A stretch of 64,000 nt of DNA from Medicago truncatula (GCF_003473485.1 NC_053042.1:39088762-39152761); one strand, 5' to 3'. Counted from the first letter of the stretch, positions 35,401 through 47,482 are shown. Made by a program: numbers and translations. The notes: a model not told the origin generated them from the letters alone.

Positions 35401-35920
35401 TAGTAGAAGTTAAGGTAAGTATTTTAGAAAAAACTTGTAAAAGAAATGGGTTTTTTTTGTTCAACCTGTTAGCAATTGATATCTAACCTTGTAGCATATG
35501 GTTTTGTATTGATCATTAGTAGCTCTAGGTTTCAGTCTCACATGATAAATTAATGAAATTAATATGCTATATATGAAAGAGTCATGGTTTAAAGTTTAAT
35601 TCTGCACAAACCAACTATTCCTATAACTATAGTTGCTGTATTACTCAGAAAAAACGATATTTGCTCCATAAGCCAATCGTGTGATATGAGACAACATAAT
35701 CCCATCTGTGCTTCATAATTTAAGTTCTACGGCTTAACTATAATTCTATTAAGGTTAGTCATGCAAAACTACCAATTATTCTTTCTGTTGACTGGGACAG
35801 AAAGAATAAAATCTGCAAAGCTAATAGGGAATTTCATCAAATTAAAATCATAAAATTACGATTCACAAGGGTTAGTCAGACATGTAGCTCCGCTACAAGT
35901 AACAAGTAAAGTCAGCATAT

Positions 35921-36560
35921 TTGCTGGAGAACACTCTTCATAGTCCTATTTTTGCTTTTAGCAATTGCTGGATACATGCAATTTCTGTGCTTGTTAAGAT
36001 TGATCCAACTTGGGGTAGGAAGTATAAATCTCAAGCCTATTCACTCATGAAAGATTTTATGAACTTGAGTATAAAATCGAATTATACACGTTTGAGGTGT
36101 TTCAATCTTAGGGTTAACTAAGTTTGCAGATGGAACGAATCAGACGGGATGTAGTGAAGCTGTGAATGCATACTATGCCGCATCATTGATGGGAATGGCT
36201 TATGGTGATGGTCAAATTGTGTCCATTGGATCAACACTTGCATCATTGGAAATTTGTGCTGCTAAATTGTGGTGGCATGTTAAAAAGAGTGGAAATATGT
36301 ATGAAAAAGATTTTACAAAAGAGAATAGGATCATGGGAGTTTTGTGGTCTAATAAGAGGGATAGTGGTCTCTTGTTTGCTCCAACTGAGTGGAAAAAAGC
36401 TAGGCTTGGTATTCAAGTTTTACCATCGTGTCCATTTTCTGATGTAAAGTATGTGAAGGATCTTGGACAATGCCTGCTTTGAAAGGTGTTAGTGAGAAAA
36501 GGAAGGGATTTCTGTATGATTTCCAAGGAATTTATGACAATGAAGGCGGGGTAAAGAATA
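35921..36560 (+). pseudogene. GH81 endo-beta-1,3-glucanase-like, copy 3, fragment
   Basis: A fragment of a different, more canonical GH81 copy: KIDPTWGRKYKSQAYSLMKD, then N-Y-T-R-L-R-C-F-N-L, then a deletion and frame change, SEAVNAYYAASLMGMAYGDG, KLWWHVKKSGNMYEKDFTKE and NRIMGVLWSNKRDSGLLFAP. A shortened C-terminus reads F-Q-G-I-Y-D-N-E-G-G near 36530. It keeps the KENRIMGVLW segment that copies 1 and 2 have lost, so it is not derived from them. The HSWAGG region and the N-terminal half are missing. Confidence 0.85.
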
Positions 36561-37009
36561 TAAAAAGTTTAAAGATGTTAATGACTAATATTTTGTAGTG
36601 GATATATAACAAAGGTTGAAATGTTGAGACAGTGAGGTTCTGATGTTTTGAAAGTAATTGATAACAATGTCATAATTTACTTTAATTTTATGCATTGTCT
36701 CTTGCAACTCCTTGTTATATTCTTATTTGAGAGCTTTGCATTCATTTCGAATTAACACTATTGTTTTTTCTAGAACGACGTTTATATGACTAGCATTGCA
36801 CCTAACTTGATACAAAAGATTTATTCTCTTTCTAAGTCATTTGATTAGTTAGTATGATACATTCTTTACAAGTTTTTGTTTTCACTCGTCTCAAAAGACC
36901 CCCTTCTCTTGTCTCTCCGGCCCATCTCTACCTCCGATCTCCCCTTCCCATCCCTCACTTTTCACACTTTATTATTTCAAATCCTTAGGAATATAATTTC
37001 AAACCAAGA
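36561..37009. other. Intergenic DNA after the GH81 fragments
   Basis: No exon recognised. A C/T-rich stretch lies at 36890-36970. The segment ends where PP2 homology begins. Confidence 0.4.
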
Positions 37010-38960
37010 CAGCATGAAGCTCAGCAACTTCAGGAACCTGTTCAAAAGTTGTGCAGAAAAGTTGCAAAGGTAAGAATATAGGAACTGAGAAAAGAGCATA
37101 TGTAGATATAATAGCCAATATAAAGGTTGAAGTTGGAGAGATGACAATAGTAACTATATTTAGTTGGTAAAGTAATAAACAAATATTTTACAGATATTCA
37201 AAGGAATTGGTCAAATTATAATTGAAAAATAAACATAATTGGCTGTCTTAAAATCCAAATTCCAACAATTAGGATCAAGAAGGGAAACTTTGTGGATGAA
37301 TAATTACACAATGAAGGAATTTGGTGCTTCAAGCTAAATTTGGATGCACGAAATAAATAAATGAGTGAAAAGCATAGATGTGTGCTGCTGACACTAAGCA
37401 GTAGTAAAGTGGAAGAGTAGACTCAAAATTACCAAGCCACAATGGCATTAAAACTTGTCCAATCACTAGTTTCAGTTTGATTAAATGTGCATTAGATTCG
37501 GGTTTGAAACTTTTACATGTGAGATGGTCTAGAAGGAAAACAACACATAGAGCATCTACTGGTCAATCCTTCTTTCCTAACTTTGATTTGGATGTACATT
37601 ATACTTACTAAAAAACTCGGATTTGGAAGTTTCACCGCCAAGAAGTTGAAAAAATGGCAGCAAAAGCCAGTTAATTCTCAGAAGAAAAGCAACAGAAGAA
37701 ATTGATGTAGGGAATAGGATCCATCAAAATTAATTGACTACTCACATGAAAATTGATTTAAAGTTCTCTTAGCTGAAGATCATGTAAAGCCAATTATTGG
37801 ACATTGACAGATCCGAAAGACAGACTGATGCATCACAGTTCATGAGGTTAAAGAAAAAGAACAGACATATAGAATAAGGAACATATTCTAAATCAGAAAA
37901 ATCGAAGTTGGTTTTATTTTTTAAGAAGTAAAAATACTTTGGAGACAAATGGTCAACTCTAGATTTATTTGAAAATGGATTACAGAGGAAATGCCAGAAA
38001 ATGGGGAATTGAGTACACAACATTAACATCAGTCTGCCCAATCTTCCTCAATGATCACTCGCTTCCTGAATGATGAAGGACATAGCAGAGAAAATTATGG
38101 AACAATTATAAGTTTAAACCAATGAATTTAGAGAAATAAATTTGAACTTTAGTGAAGGAATTGAAAATAGATCATGCAATATCAATTTTTCAAGAACATG
38201 GGAAGCAATATCATGGCTTAAAATATGAACTGGATCTTTAGTTGGTAAAGTAACAAACAAATTGGGTCGTGATTATAAAAATTTGGTAATATGATGAATT
38301 AAAAAATAAATAGGATTTGTTGTTGCAACAGTTAGGACCAAGAAAAGAAACCGTCCAGATGAAGCAATAACAACAGCATTGCAGATGAATGGTTTTGGTG
38401 CTTCAAGCTGAACATACATACTCAGCTTGAGAGTTGATAGTAATCAGTAATTGCTTGATTCAACCAATTAGAACAAGTACTATGGGGGCTTATAATCATT
38501 CTGTTCTCCTCAAATAGCCTCGAGTTTGGTGAAAATTTGGCTGCTAGTATGAACTTGAAAAAACATCATATGGCCGTTTATAGAGAACAGTGAGTGAGTT
38601 GTGTTCTTCTACGGACGAACGTGAATGATTCAAGGAAATGGAACGACCAATTCGAAGGGAAAGGAAAGTGAAAAATGTTGAAAGAAACAAGGGAGAGAAA
38701 CTGAAGAAGCCAATAAAAGTGTGAAAATGAAGTAAAGGTCAGTAGTAACAAGATCAAAGGAAACATAGAATGAACCAAGTGATTGAGACGATTCAATCAA
38801 GAATAACGATTTCAAACCCGGACTGGAATAATCATTTGTCATAGTTTACTTACCTTCGGTCGAACTCAAGATTGCACAAACCCTTTCCAGTGGGAATTAG
38901 GAGCAAAGGGTTAAAACAAAATTAAACCGCTAAATAAGGAGATTGGTAATAGTAAGAGAA
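37010..38960 (-). pseudogene. F-box/PP2 relic: exon 3 edge and intron 2 only
   Basis: The words agctcagcaacttcagg and aacctgttcaaaag at 37017-37046 are the intron 2/exon 3 border of a PP2 gene. The following ~1.9 kb aligns in patches with intron 2 of other members (gcaacagaagaa/aagatcatgtaaag, and the ggaaatggaacga, agaagccaataaa blocks near 38630-38720 shared with B and C). Neither the PP2 domain body nor an F-box exon remains. It marks a lost array member between E and F. Confidence 0.6.
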
Positions 38961-39299
38961 ACAGAATAGACATTAAAAATGTTGAGTGTGAACCATTGAT
39001 TCACAGAATTAGTTTAAATTGAATCATTTTAGCTTTTTTGGTCAAGACAACCTTTTACCATCTAAGCTTCACTTACGAAACCAATCTCCACAATTCTTAA
39101 TTATTTAAATTGAGTCATTTTTTTTTTTTGTACTTAGATTAATATTTTAATCCATTCATACCACTAAAAAAACAATTCTTATATTTTCTAGTGATTTAAA
39201 TTCTAGTCCATTTAAGACATCTGCTCTATTTTTATTTAATCAATATTGTTTCACTCATGCGCAGTCCAACACAAACTGAGTGCTGGAAGAAGTGTTGAT
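38961..39299. other. Intergenic DNA before gene F
   Basis: No exon recognised. It contains a T-tract and the attcatacca-type words found in the 3' flanks of other array genes. Confidence 0.4.
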
Positions 39300-39880
39300 C
39301 CTTCTAACTTCTTCATTTTATGTTCTTACTCTGTTGGAGTAACAATATTGATTAAAATAGAACCAATGCCTTAAATAGAGCAAAATTTTAAATCAGTGGC
39401 ACAAATTCAGTACCTGGTGGTTGTAGTTGAGGGTTCCAGACCAAATAATAGCAGATCTATATTGCATCACAATATATTATATAGTTGGAACAATTAGCAA
39501 GAGATATCTAAAACACAGATATCTCAATATACAGAACCAGGATAAGCAATATAACATGTGCATATACAATCCAGAGAAACAGTTTGGAACAAGTGCCCTA
39601 AAAGTCGACCCTTCTAACTTCTTCATTTTATGTTCTTACTCTGTTGGAGTAACAATGTTGATTCAAATAGATCAAATGCCTCAGAAATACCAGAATTTTA
39701 AATCACCGTTGACGCGTTGAGGGTTCCAAATCAATAAATAGCAAATTCATAATGCATCACAATATATTATATAGTTGGAACAATCAACAGACAACACGAG
39801 GCAGATACCCACAACAAAGATATCCGAGTATACTGAAGAACAATAAGCAATATAAAGTGTGAATATATTTTACAAAGAAA
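39300..39880. repeat. Tandem duplication in the 3' flank of gene F
   Basis: Two units of about 290 bp (roughly 39300-39590 and 39603-39880) each start with ccttctaacttcttcatttt and atgttcttactctgttggag. Each then has a ggttcca word, catcacaatatattatatag and ttggaacaat. The same flank occurs once in the other array genes, so this is a local duplication downstream of F. Confidence 0.75.
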
Positions 39881-39999
39881 GAGTTTAGAACAATAATATA
39901 TAATATGTTGAAAAGTTGGAACTTCAAATCTTCAAACGTTGTTCTGCCATCCAAGACATAAGACCCCTTGCATAGTTCAGTGAATGTTGCTTAATTGTA

Positions 40000-41772
40000 T
40001 TACTTAGGTCTAACTTCTATTCCTTCAAATAAGAGACGTGTATTCTGGTTACCATCCTTCATCTCCATAAAAACATTCATCTTGACTTCATTTTCTAGGC
40101 CTAAATTGAAGAACTCCCCCATCTCAATCTCAAACCACCCATCGCTTCTCACAATAGAACTTTGCAATCCTACCACTGTGTTGTTTGCCCCACCTTGGTA
40201 ATTTCGATATAAACAGACAATTTTGGAAGTATGATAACAAGGATTTGTAACATCATCATGGTCATTTCCAACACCAACTGAGAACTCCACATGAGGTCTA
40301 CTACATCCAATGACATCAATCACCTTGAACACAAGATAAGCTGCATACTGAGTATTTGGGGACAAGTCAATGGTGTTTATCCTACCACAAATGTTAATCA
40401 AAAAGTCAGTCCAGCCAACATCAGCACGCGCAGCGACTTCAGTGAACCTATCCAAAAGTAGTACAAAAAAGTTGCAAAGATTATAATATAGGAACTGGGA
40501 GAAAAGTTGAAAGTGGTTCATTAAATGACAAATGGAGTATCTATATAGGTGTCGATAAATTAACAGTACAGGTTCATCAACTAAAAATTTGAGGCTGTTA
40601 CCAAATATAACTTAGTATTTCAAGTTCAAACTGATTATGACAGATATCTCAGTTAATGTTATATATTCTGTTATAGGAAATCCAGCATTTAAGTTCACCC
40701 TCACTTAAACGACGTCCGCTTTTCTACATGCCTCACTTTCTCATGATAAGTGTGGATGTAAGCACAACTGCTTGATATTGTCACAAAATAAGGGTTGGAG
40801 TTGGACTGACAAATGACAACAATATGCAAACATATAATAGCCAAGGTAATTCGCTGGCCACGGCTGCTAAGGACACATACTATTCAGAACAAATGAACTT
40901 CTGACACTAAATTTCTAGGATTCCATGACAAAAGTAAAATCCAAAAGAAAACATGGTTTCATTTAGTGCATCTTCAATGTGTATTCACTGTCCACATAGG
41001 CCTGATAGTGTAAGGATGAAATTACCCTAGCCAATTGTGTCCAGAAATTGTCCAGTATGTATTCTACTCGTCACACTTTATTTTCTAAAACTTAAAAACA
41101 TTTTGGAGACTAATAGTTAACTCTGAGATTATTGAGTGCATTGTCACACTTTATTTGAAACTAACTAAATTAAATCTTAAGAGCTATGTCTTAATCTTAT
41201 CAAAACATATTGGGTGGTAATAGGAAATAATAAAACAAAAGAAATAAAAAAACTTAAGAGCTAACCTGGAATCTGGCGTAAGAGTCCAAATATTTCGAGA
41301 ACAACTAAACCCAAGCATAGAATCAGTAAAGTCGAGAAATCTAGCAGAAAACGTGTAACAGTCTTTTCCACTCTTTTTATCCAATTGAAAGCTCTACATT
41401 TCAACATAAGCAATTGCTTCCATTAGCATTTTATACAACAATCAATTAATTTCATTCGAGAAATCAGAGGGTTATGAAAAACAATACCTTTCGAGCATTG
41501 TCGTCCTCGTAGTCGGAGATGATGATATAGCGATCACATAGGGCAAGATAGACAGCTTTTTTGGTACGAATGTTGGCAAAGGTAGGAGACTTTGAGACGA
41601 TAGTCTCGATGAAATCGGGATAGGAAGGGATAAAGTGGTTCCAGACGGCGTCGGAATCAGCGGCAGAACGGAGTGTCTTAGAAACGAGGGAGAGTCTGAC
41701 GGCGTCAACGGGAGTCGTTCGAGAGAGTATGGCGGCAATGCACTCTTCCGGCAATTCATCAAAAGCACCCAT
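40000..41772 (-). CDS. Gene F: F-box/PP2-B-like protein, intact, 286 aa
   Basis: Exons: 41488-41772 (95 codons), 41266-41393 (128 bp) and 40000-40447. The F-box reads MGAFDELPEECIAAILSRTT, then D-A-V-W-N-H-F-I. Exon 1 is longer at its end, with an acidic D-Y-E-D-D-N-A-R-K stretch. The linker exon is three codons longer than in B-E and H (SFQLDKKSGKDCYTFSARFL). The PP2 exon has an insertion before the usual I-C-G-R-I, a Cys-containing A-D-V-G-W-T-D-F region, LSPNTQYAAYLVFKVID, RSDGWFEIEMGEFFNLG and GIEVRPK. The W-F-E-I variant is shared with gene G. Introns are 94 and 818 bp, the shortest pair in the array. Confidence 0.9.
40660..41040 (-). mobile_element. Copia fossil in intron 2 of gene F
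   Basis: Contains the blocks aatagccaaggtaattcgct, ggccacggctgctaaggaca and ggattccatgacaaaagtaa in the order found in locus A and genes G-I. Broken fragment of the RNase H end. Confidence 0.55.
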
Positions 41773-43802
41773 TCTATCACTCTGAAAAAGAAGAAGAGTA
41801 GAGCTGTAGTAATGTTATTCAATCCAAAAAAGACTACATCCATAAAACTCGTCGCCACTACTCACCTCAAAAGAACATCCTTGTAAAAGAGAATCCAGTC
41901 CTCATCTTCAACAATGTGCCACCTCCGAAGAACTCCTTCTCTAAAGATCATTCAGCTTCCACCACCGCGTAACCTCTGGTCAGCCGAAGGAACACCTAAA
42001 AAGCTGTCACAAATCTGTTCCGCAAATATCATTCCTCTAACATTATTATATAGTTGTGAATTGTAAACTTTGAGATGATGCATCTCAAGCCGGTTCAAAA
42101 CTGGTTTGCAGCAACAACAAGAACCAAACTTTATCCCACTAAATAGCATTAGCTATATGGATCAAATGACGTCTATCAAAACCGGTTTGCAAGGGCTCCA
42201 AAAATTGGCCTTCAATAGCATTTTTCCACTATGTGAATAAAATGAATTGGAACAATTAAAATGCATGTTATTGCGAAATGAAAATGTACAAACTAGAATA
42301 CTCTCTTCGTTTCAAATTATAAATAGTTTTGGATAAAAATAAATTTCAAATTATAAGTCGTTTTATAATACCAATAAAACATTAAATGTTCTGTCCAAAA
42401 ATTTAAAAAAAAAAAAAATTAAATGTTATCTTTATCATTGTACCACCAACTATTTATTACTTTCAATTCTTTAATTTATCTTTTTTATACCATTAATAAA
42501 AGTCAATTGTAAAGTTACTTACAATATCTATTCCAAATACAACATTAATTGCACTAAAATGACTAAAACGTCGTATACTTTGGAACCGAGGTTAAACTTG
42601 TTGACAAAACCAATTGGAATTCGCTTATAAAAACCCAATTAGACCATCTCAATGTTGTGAAAATATAGTTAGGCTTGCTCTTTGTAATTAGGCTCATTCC
42701 ATAACTTTTAATTATTTAAATCATCTTTCTTCAAAAAAATTATTTAAATCATCTTAATAGTTTCTGTGCTTATATATTTTAATTAATCGACACCGTTCAA
42801 ACACCGATTCTTATATTTTCACTAATTTAAGTTCTAATTCACTAAGACATTGCTGCTATTGTAGTCGATCCATTAAAACAACGAAAAGACGGATAATACT
42901 TGGATGACATGATATGGTTGGTGATATTGGTGACATTACCAACCACAATGTTACAAGTGTAATACAAAACAACAAAAAAAAACTTGTGAAAGAAAAAGAA
43001 GAAAGTCAAATGTCAATGTCACCAACCACAATCTCAAGTACTACCCTGAAAAGACAGGTTCAGTCTCCACAATCGATTTTAGCAATAAAAATCATACACA
43101 TTGTAGCCAATCCATTAAAACAACGAAAAAACAGGTTCAGCTCCATAATTGTTTTTAGCAAAAATCACACATAGTGCGGAAAGAAGAATATATTGAATAA
43201 AACCCTGTCTAAACATATCAAATGTTTATACAATTTTTTACCATCTAATTTGTTTGTACTTAACTTAATCTCCATAATTTTTAATTATTTAAACTGATCC
43301 ATTTTAGTTTTCTGCACTTAAATTAAGATTTTCATTCATCCGCACCATTAAAACAACAAATTATATCTTCCGGTGATTTAAATTCTAGTACATTTAAGAC
43401 ATTGGTTTTATGTTTCTCACATAAGACTAGTGAGTGCTGCTTTCCTTCTTCCTTCATTTTATGTTTCTCACTCGCTGTGCATAAATCACCAGTAGACTCG
43501 ATGCGTTAAGTAGACCAGAATTTTAAATCACTGAAATAATTTCAAATACCTGACTCTCATAGTTGAGGGTCCCAAATCAATTAATAGCCATTTCACATTT
43601 TATCACAATTTCACAATATATTATATAGGAGGTTAATATCCTCCATAACATGTATATCTCAATGTACAGAACCACGATAAGCGATAAAACCTGTGCATAT
43701 ACTTTCCGAAGAAACAGTTTGGAACAATAATATATAGTATGTTGAGAAGTTGGAACGATATTCTCCCATCCAAGACGCAAGAGGACTCCTTGCATAATAA
43801 TC
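41773..43802. other. Intergenic DNA, F to G
   Basis: No exon recognised apart from repeats. A MITE lies at 42299-42594. From about 42640 to 43800 the sequence belongs to the 3' flank of gene G, with internal near-repeats (caatccattaaaacaacgaaaa at 42870 and 43108). Confidence 0.5.
42299..42594. mobile_element. Stowaway-like MITE
   Basis: The left end ctctcttcgtttcaaattat and the reverse complement of the right end ctcggttccaaagtatacg form imperfect terminal inverted repeats of the CTCCCTCCGTTTC type. TA lies at the left border (42299-42300), and a TA lies near the right one. About 295 bp, non-coding. Confidence 0.65.
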
Positions 43803-46076
43803 TTACTTAGGCCTAGCTTCTATTCCTTCAACTAAAAGACATGTGTTCAGAAAACCATCCTTTATCTCGACATTAACATTCATTTGGATTTCTTCATATT
43901 CTATGCCTAAATTGAAGAACTCCCCAATCTCAATCTCAAACCACCCATCACTTCTCGCTCTAGACAATACTTCTACTAGTTGCAATCCTACTTCACTGTT
44001 CTTGTGCCCCCTACTTTCTACATTTGGATACAAACAGACAATTGTAGCATTATGATAATGAGGATTTTCCACACGAACTGTGAATTCCACAGGAATTCTA
44101 TTAAGTCCAAAGACATCAGCCATCTTGAACACAAGATACGCTACATACTGAGTATTTGGGGACAAGGCAATGGTGTTTATCATACCACAAATGTCAATCC
44201 CACAAACATCGTCAAGCTCGGCAACTTCAGGAAACCTATACAAAAGTAGTACAAAAAGATGCAAAGATTATAATATAGGAACTGGGAGAAAAGTTGAAAG
44301 TGATTCATTAAATGACAAATGGAGAATCTATATAGGTGTAAGATAAATTAACAGTACAGGTTCGTTAACTAAAAATTGGAGGCTGTTAACAAAGAATAAC
44401 TGAAGTATTTCAAGTCGAAACTGATTATGACAGACATCTCAATTAGTAAGTTATATATGCTATTATAGGAAATCTAGCATTAATCTTCTCCCTTACTTAA
44501 AGGACATCCATTTTCCTACATGCCTCAATTTCTCATGATAAGTGTGGATATAAGCAATATAGACAAGTGCTGATTGTGACAAAATAATAGCCTAGGTAAT
44601 TCACTGGCCACAGCTGCTAAGGACAGATAGTAGCCTCAACAAATGAACGTCTGACAGTAGATTTCTGGGATTCCATGACAAAAATAAAATCCGAAAGGAA
44701 ACATTGTTTCATTTAGTGCATCTTCAATGTGTGTACAGTTTCCACACATGTAACCTAGTTAGCTTCTACAAAGGCATACAAATGTAAAGACGAAGTTGCC
44801 CTAGCCGGGGGTGCATTTCAAATATCTGAGCAGATAATAGACTATATGGAGATGAGGAGTTCAATGTCAAGACACATGCCGACTCTTTTTGTTAACAGCA
44901 TAACTGATATAAAAAGGGCAATCCGGTGCACTAGAGCTCCCGCATATGCAGGGTCCGGGAAGGGGTCCCACCATTTGGTGTATTGTACGCAGCCTTACCC
45001 TGTTTTACACAAGAGGCTGTTTCGAGGACTTGAACCCGTGATCTTTCAGTCACATAACTGATATAGGTCTAGAAATATTCCAGTATAACTATATTCTGCT
45101 AGTCACACTATTTTTATTTTTTCAGAAGTAAAACGTTTCGGAAACAAGTAGTCAACTCGAGATTACCGAGTACATTGTCAAACTTTATTTGAAACTAAAC
45201 TACGCGGAAGGAATGTTTGAATATGGGGGGAATTCAATACAACTTAAGTATAATGTGAACATGGTAACATGGAATAATGAGAACATGATAGTGTGGGGGG
45301 AATAATGGTAACATGGAATTCAATTTTCTTGTCAAAAAAACATGGGTACTAGTAAGTACTTGTCTATGAAGCAAAACCTCATATACATGTTGACATTAAT
45401 AATAATTTGAGAAAAATGACATAATTGAATATAACTATATGTGTCTGTGTCAGACATGATACCTCTATTAAAAACCAGGGACACACCCCTGATCCGAGGT
45501 GCTTCATAGCTACTTATTGGGTGGTAATATGATATAATAGTATAATTAACACAAGAAAATAATAAAACAAAACAAATAGAAAAGTTAAGAGCAAACCTGG
45601 ACTCGTGCATAGGAATCGAAATCCGTTTCCATTGAGGCAAAAAATAACCATCATCAAAGGTGAGAGACCTTGAATCAATCATGTAACAATTTTTTCCACT
45701 CTTTCTATCCAATTGAAAACTCTGCATTTCAATGTATCAATTAATATACAGTCAATAATGATAAACCCTGATATTCGAGAAATTGGAGAGTTAGGAAGAA
45801 GAATACCTTTCGACGATCTTCAGTGATGATACGGCAATCAGATAGAGCGAGATAGAGATCCTTTTTGGTGGAAGCATTGGCAAGGGAAGGAAATTGGGAG
45901 ATGACAGTGTCGATGAATTGGGAATCGGAAGGGAGAAATTGATTCCATACTTCGTCGGAATTGGCGGCAGAACGGAAAGTTTTGGAGACGAGAGAGAGCC
46001 TGACGGCGTCAAAAGGAGTGGTACGAGAGAGTATCGCGGCAACACATTCTTCCGGCAATTCCTCAAACGCCGCCAT
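43803..46076 (-). CDS. Gene G: F-box/PP2-B-like protein, intact, 275 aa
   Basis: Exons: 45807-46076 (90 codons), 45597-45721 (125 bp) and 43803-44235. The F-box reads MAAFEELPEECVAAILSRTT, then D-E-V-W-N-Q-F-L. The linker exon encodes SFQLDRKSGKNCYM and, like that of gene F, is longer than the 119-bp form. The PP2 exon includes ICGMINTIALSPNTQYVAYL, RSDGWFEIEIGEFFNLG and GIEARPK. The V-E-F-T-V-R-V segment replaces the P-V-E-L-S-V-G of most copies. F and G look like sisters. Intron 2 (1361 bp) carries a copia fossil and an Au SINE. A TATA-like box lies 63 bp upstream of the start. Confidence 0.9.
44440..44830 (-). mobile_element. Copia fossil in intron 2 of gene G
   Basis: Contains aatagcctaggtaattcact, ggccacagctgctaaggaca and tcaaatatctgagcagataa in the shared order. 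Broken fragment, interrupted on one side by the later SINE insertion at 44911. Confidence 0.55.
44911..45052 (-). mobile_element. Au-type SINE in intron 2 of gene G
   Basis: A 142-bp unit on the minus strand matches the plant Au SINE layout: a B-box GGTTCAAGTCC, then the ccttaccctg and gaggctgttt words, and the ccggaccc and gcaccgg words (all read as complements here). A perfect 12-bp target duplication, cataactgatat, lies at 44899-44910 and 45053-45064. Introns of F, H and I have the empty site, so the insertion is specific to G. Confidence 0.9.
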
Positions 46077-46138
46077 TCTTTTGATTTTATTTTTCAGTGA
46101 AGAAGAAGAAGAATACGGCTTGAAATTGTTCCAGTGGG

Positions 46139-46144
46139 TTTATA
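46139..46144 (-). promoter_or_regulatory. TATA-like box of gene G
   Basis: TATAAA on the minus strand, 63 bp upstream of the start codon, in a gggtttata context on the plus strand like that upstream of gene B. Confidence 0.45.
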
Positions 46145-46216
46145 GTTTATGCGGCAAGATTACATATTCGCGTGAATTCAACGAAGCCGTGTAAAAATTC
46201 ACATGTTGTGTGGAGT

Positions 46217-46837
46217 GACAATTCTTGTTGACACATTGCATAAGGCCGTGTCATACTAGTTATTTATCGAAATGTCCCTCGGTAGTTAAAATCGGCTGCA
46301 GTTAACTACCGAGAAAAACTTCGGCAGTAAAATATTGAGGAAAACTGAAAACTTCGACAGTAAACTACAGAGGAAACCTTAAATCAGTTTTTTTTTTTTT
46401 TTGACAAAAACCATAAATTGTCATTAATAATATTTATTGATTTTGAATGTTTCAATCTTTATTTTGGTACGTTTCAAACAATTGCAATATTATACTTATG
46501 CGTATATATCTTAATAAGAATAGTATTTAAATCAAAGTAAAAATTAAGCATTTGAATATTGTTTTGCACATTACTTAAATAAATAATAATAAAAAAATCC
46601 TTAAAAAATTATGCACAACGATTTTTTTAAGGTATAATATGTTGTTATATTTTCTTCATTCAAAAAAATGTTGTTATATTTTCTATATTAAAATAATTGT
46701 GCACAAAGATTTTTTTTTATTTAAGTAATTTGCAAAACAATATTCAAATGCTTAATTTTTACACTTATCCAAATGTCTTTTGAGGACTTAAATGCTCTTT
46801 ATTTTTTTGTCAAGATTTAAATGATATTCTTATTAAG

Positions 46838-46868
<31 letters not shown>

Positions 46869-47161
46869 AGTATAATACTGCAATTGTTTGAAACGTAAAA
46901 AATAATGATTGAAACATTCAAAATCAATAAATATTATTAACAACAATTTATAGTTTTTGTCGAACAAAAAAAAAAACAGGTTTGAGGTTTCCTCGGCAGT
47001 TAACTACCGAAGTTTTCAGTTTTCCTCGGTAGTTTACTGTTGAAGTTTTCGTCGGTAGTTAACTGCAGTCGGTTCCATAACTCGGCAGTTAACTGCCGAG
47101 GGGCATTACGGTAAATTACTCGTGTTTCTCAGCCAATGCATATGTGTCAAGAGCAATTCTC
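46217..47161. mobile_element. Foldback MULE-like element, non-autonomous
   Basis: The element is almost one inverted repeat: the left arm (46217 to about 46632) pairs with the right arm (about 46690-47161). Matching blocks include gcaaaacaatattcaaatgc with its complement and the caatcaataaatattatta type near the middle of each arm. The ends gacaattcttgttgacacat and (complement) gagaattgctcttgacacat match those of the larger MULE at 47483. Each end holds a row of CGGCAGTTAACTGCCG-like palindromes. A (TA)n run sits in the right arm. No coding capacity; no matching target duplication was found. Confidence 0.8.
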
Positions 47162-47193
47162 TTCTTTTAACTCCTAATAATTAGGACAAACTA

Positions 47194-47472
47194 CTTCTTC
47201 CGTTCCTTTTTAAGTGTCTCTTTTGAAGAAATTTTTTGTTCCTATTTAATTGTCACTTTCAAAGTTCAATGCAACATTAAATGTTGATTTACCAATATTA
47301 TCCTTAGTTATTTATTGCGAAGAGATAAATATATGAAATGAGATGTTAAATGAACAAGGTCATTATAGTAAAAGCATAACTTATTGCATCAAAAGTAAAA
47401 ACAATTATTGATTGTCTTGGTTTATGTAAAATGTCAAAAAGTGACAATTAAAAAGTAACAGAGGTGAGGTAG
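47194..47472. mobile_element. Stowaway-like MITE between the two MULEs
   Basis: The left end cttcttccgttcctttttaa and the complement of the right end ctacctcacctctgttactt are imperfect inverted termini, bordered by TA on both sides (47192-47193 and 47473-47474). About 280 bp, non-coding. The right TA overlaps the start of the target duplication of the adjacent MULE. Confidence 0.7.
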
Positions 47473-47482
47473 TACAAGTTTA

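Noticed and set aside
45894-46100. Plus-strand and +1 frames opposite F-box exons (also at 6007, 14644, 20308, 41472, 45791 and 57236)
   Set aside because: Shadow frames over the true F-box exon, which alone carries family motifs and splice sites.
46280-47100. Regularly spaced repeats as a CRISPR-like array
   Set aside because: The units are palindromes inside transposon ends of a plant genome, with variable short spacers.
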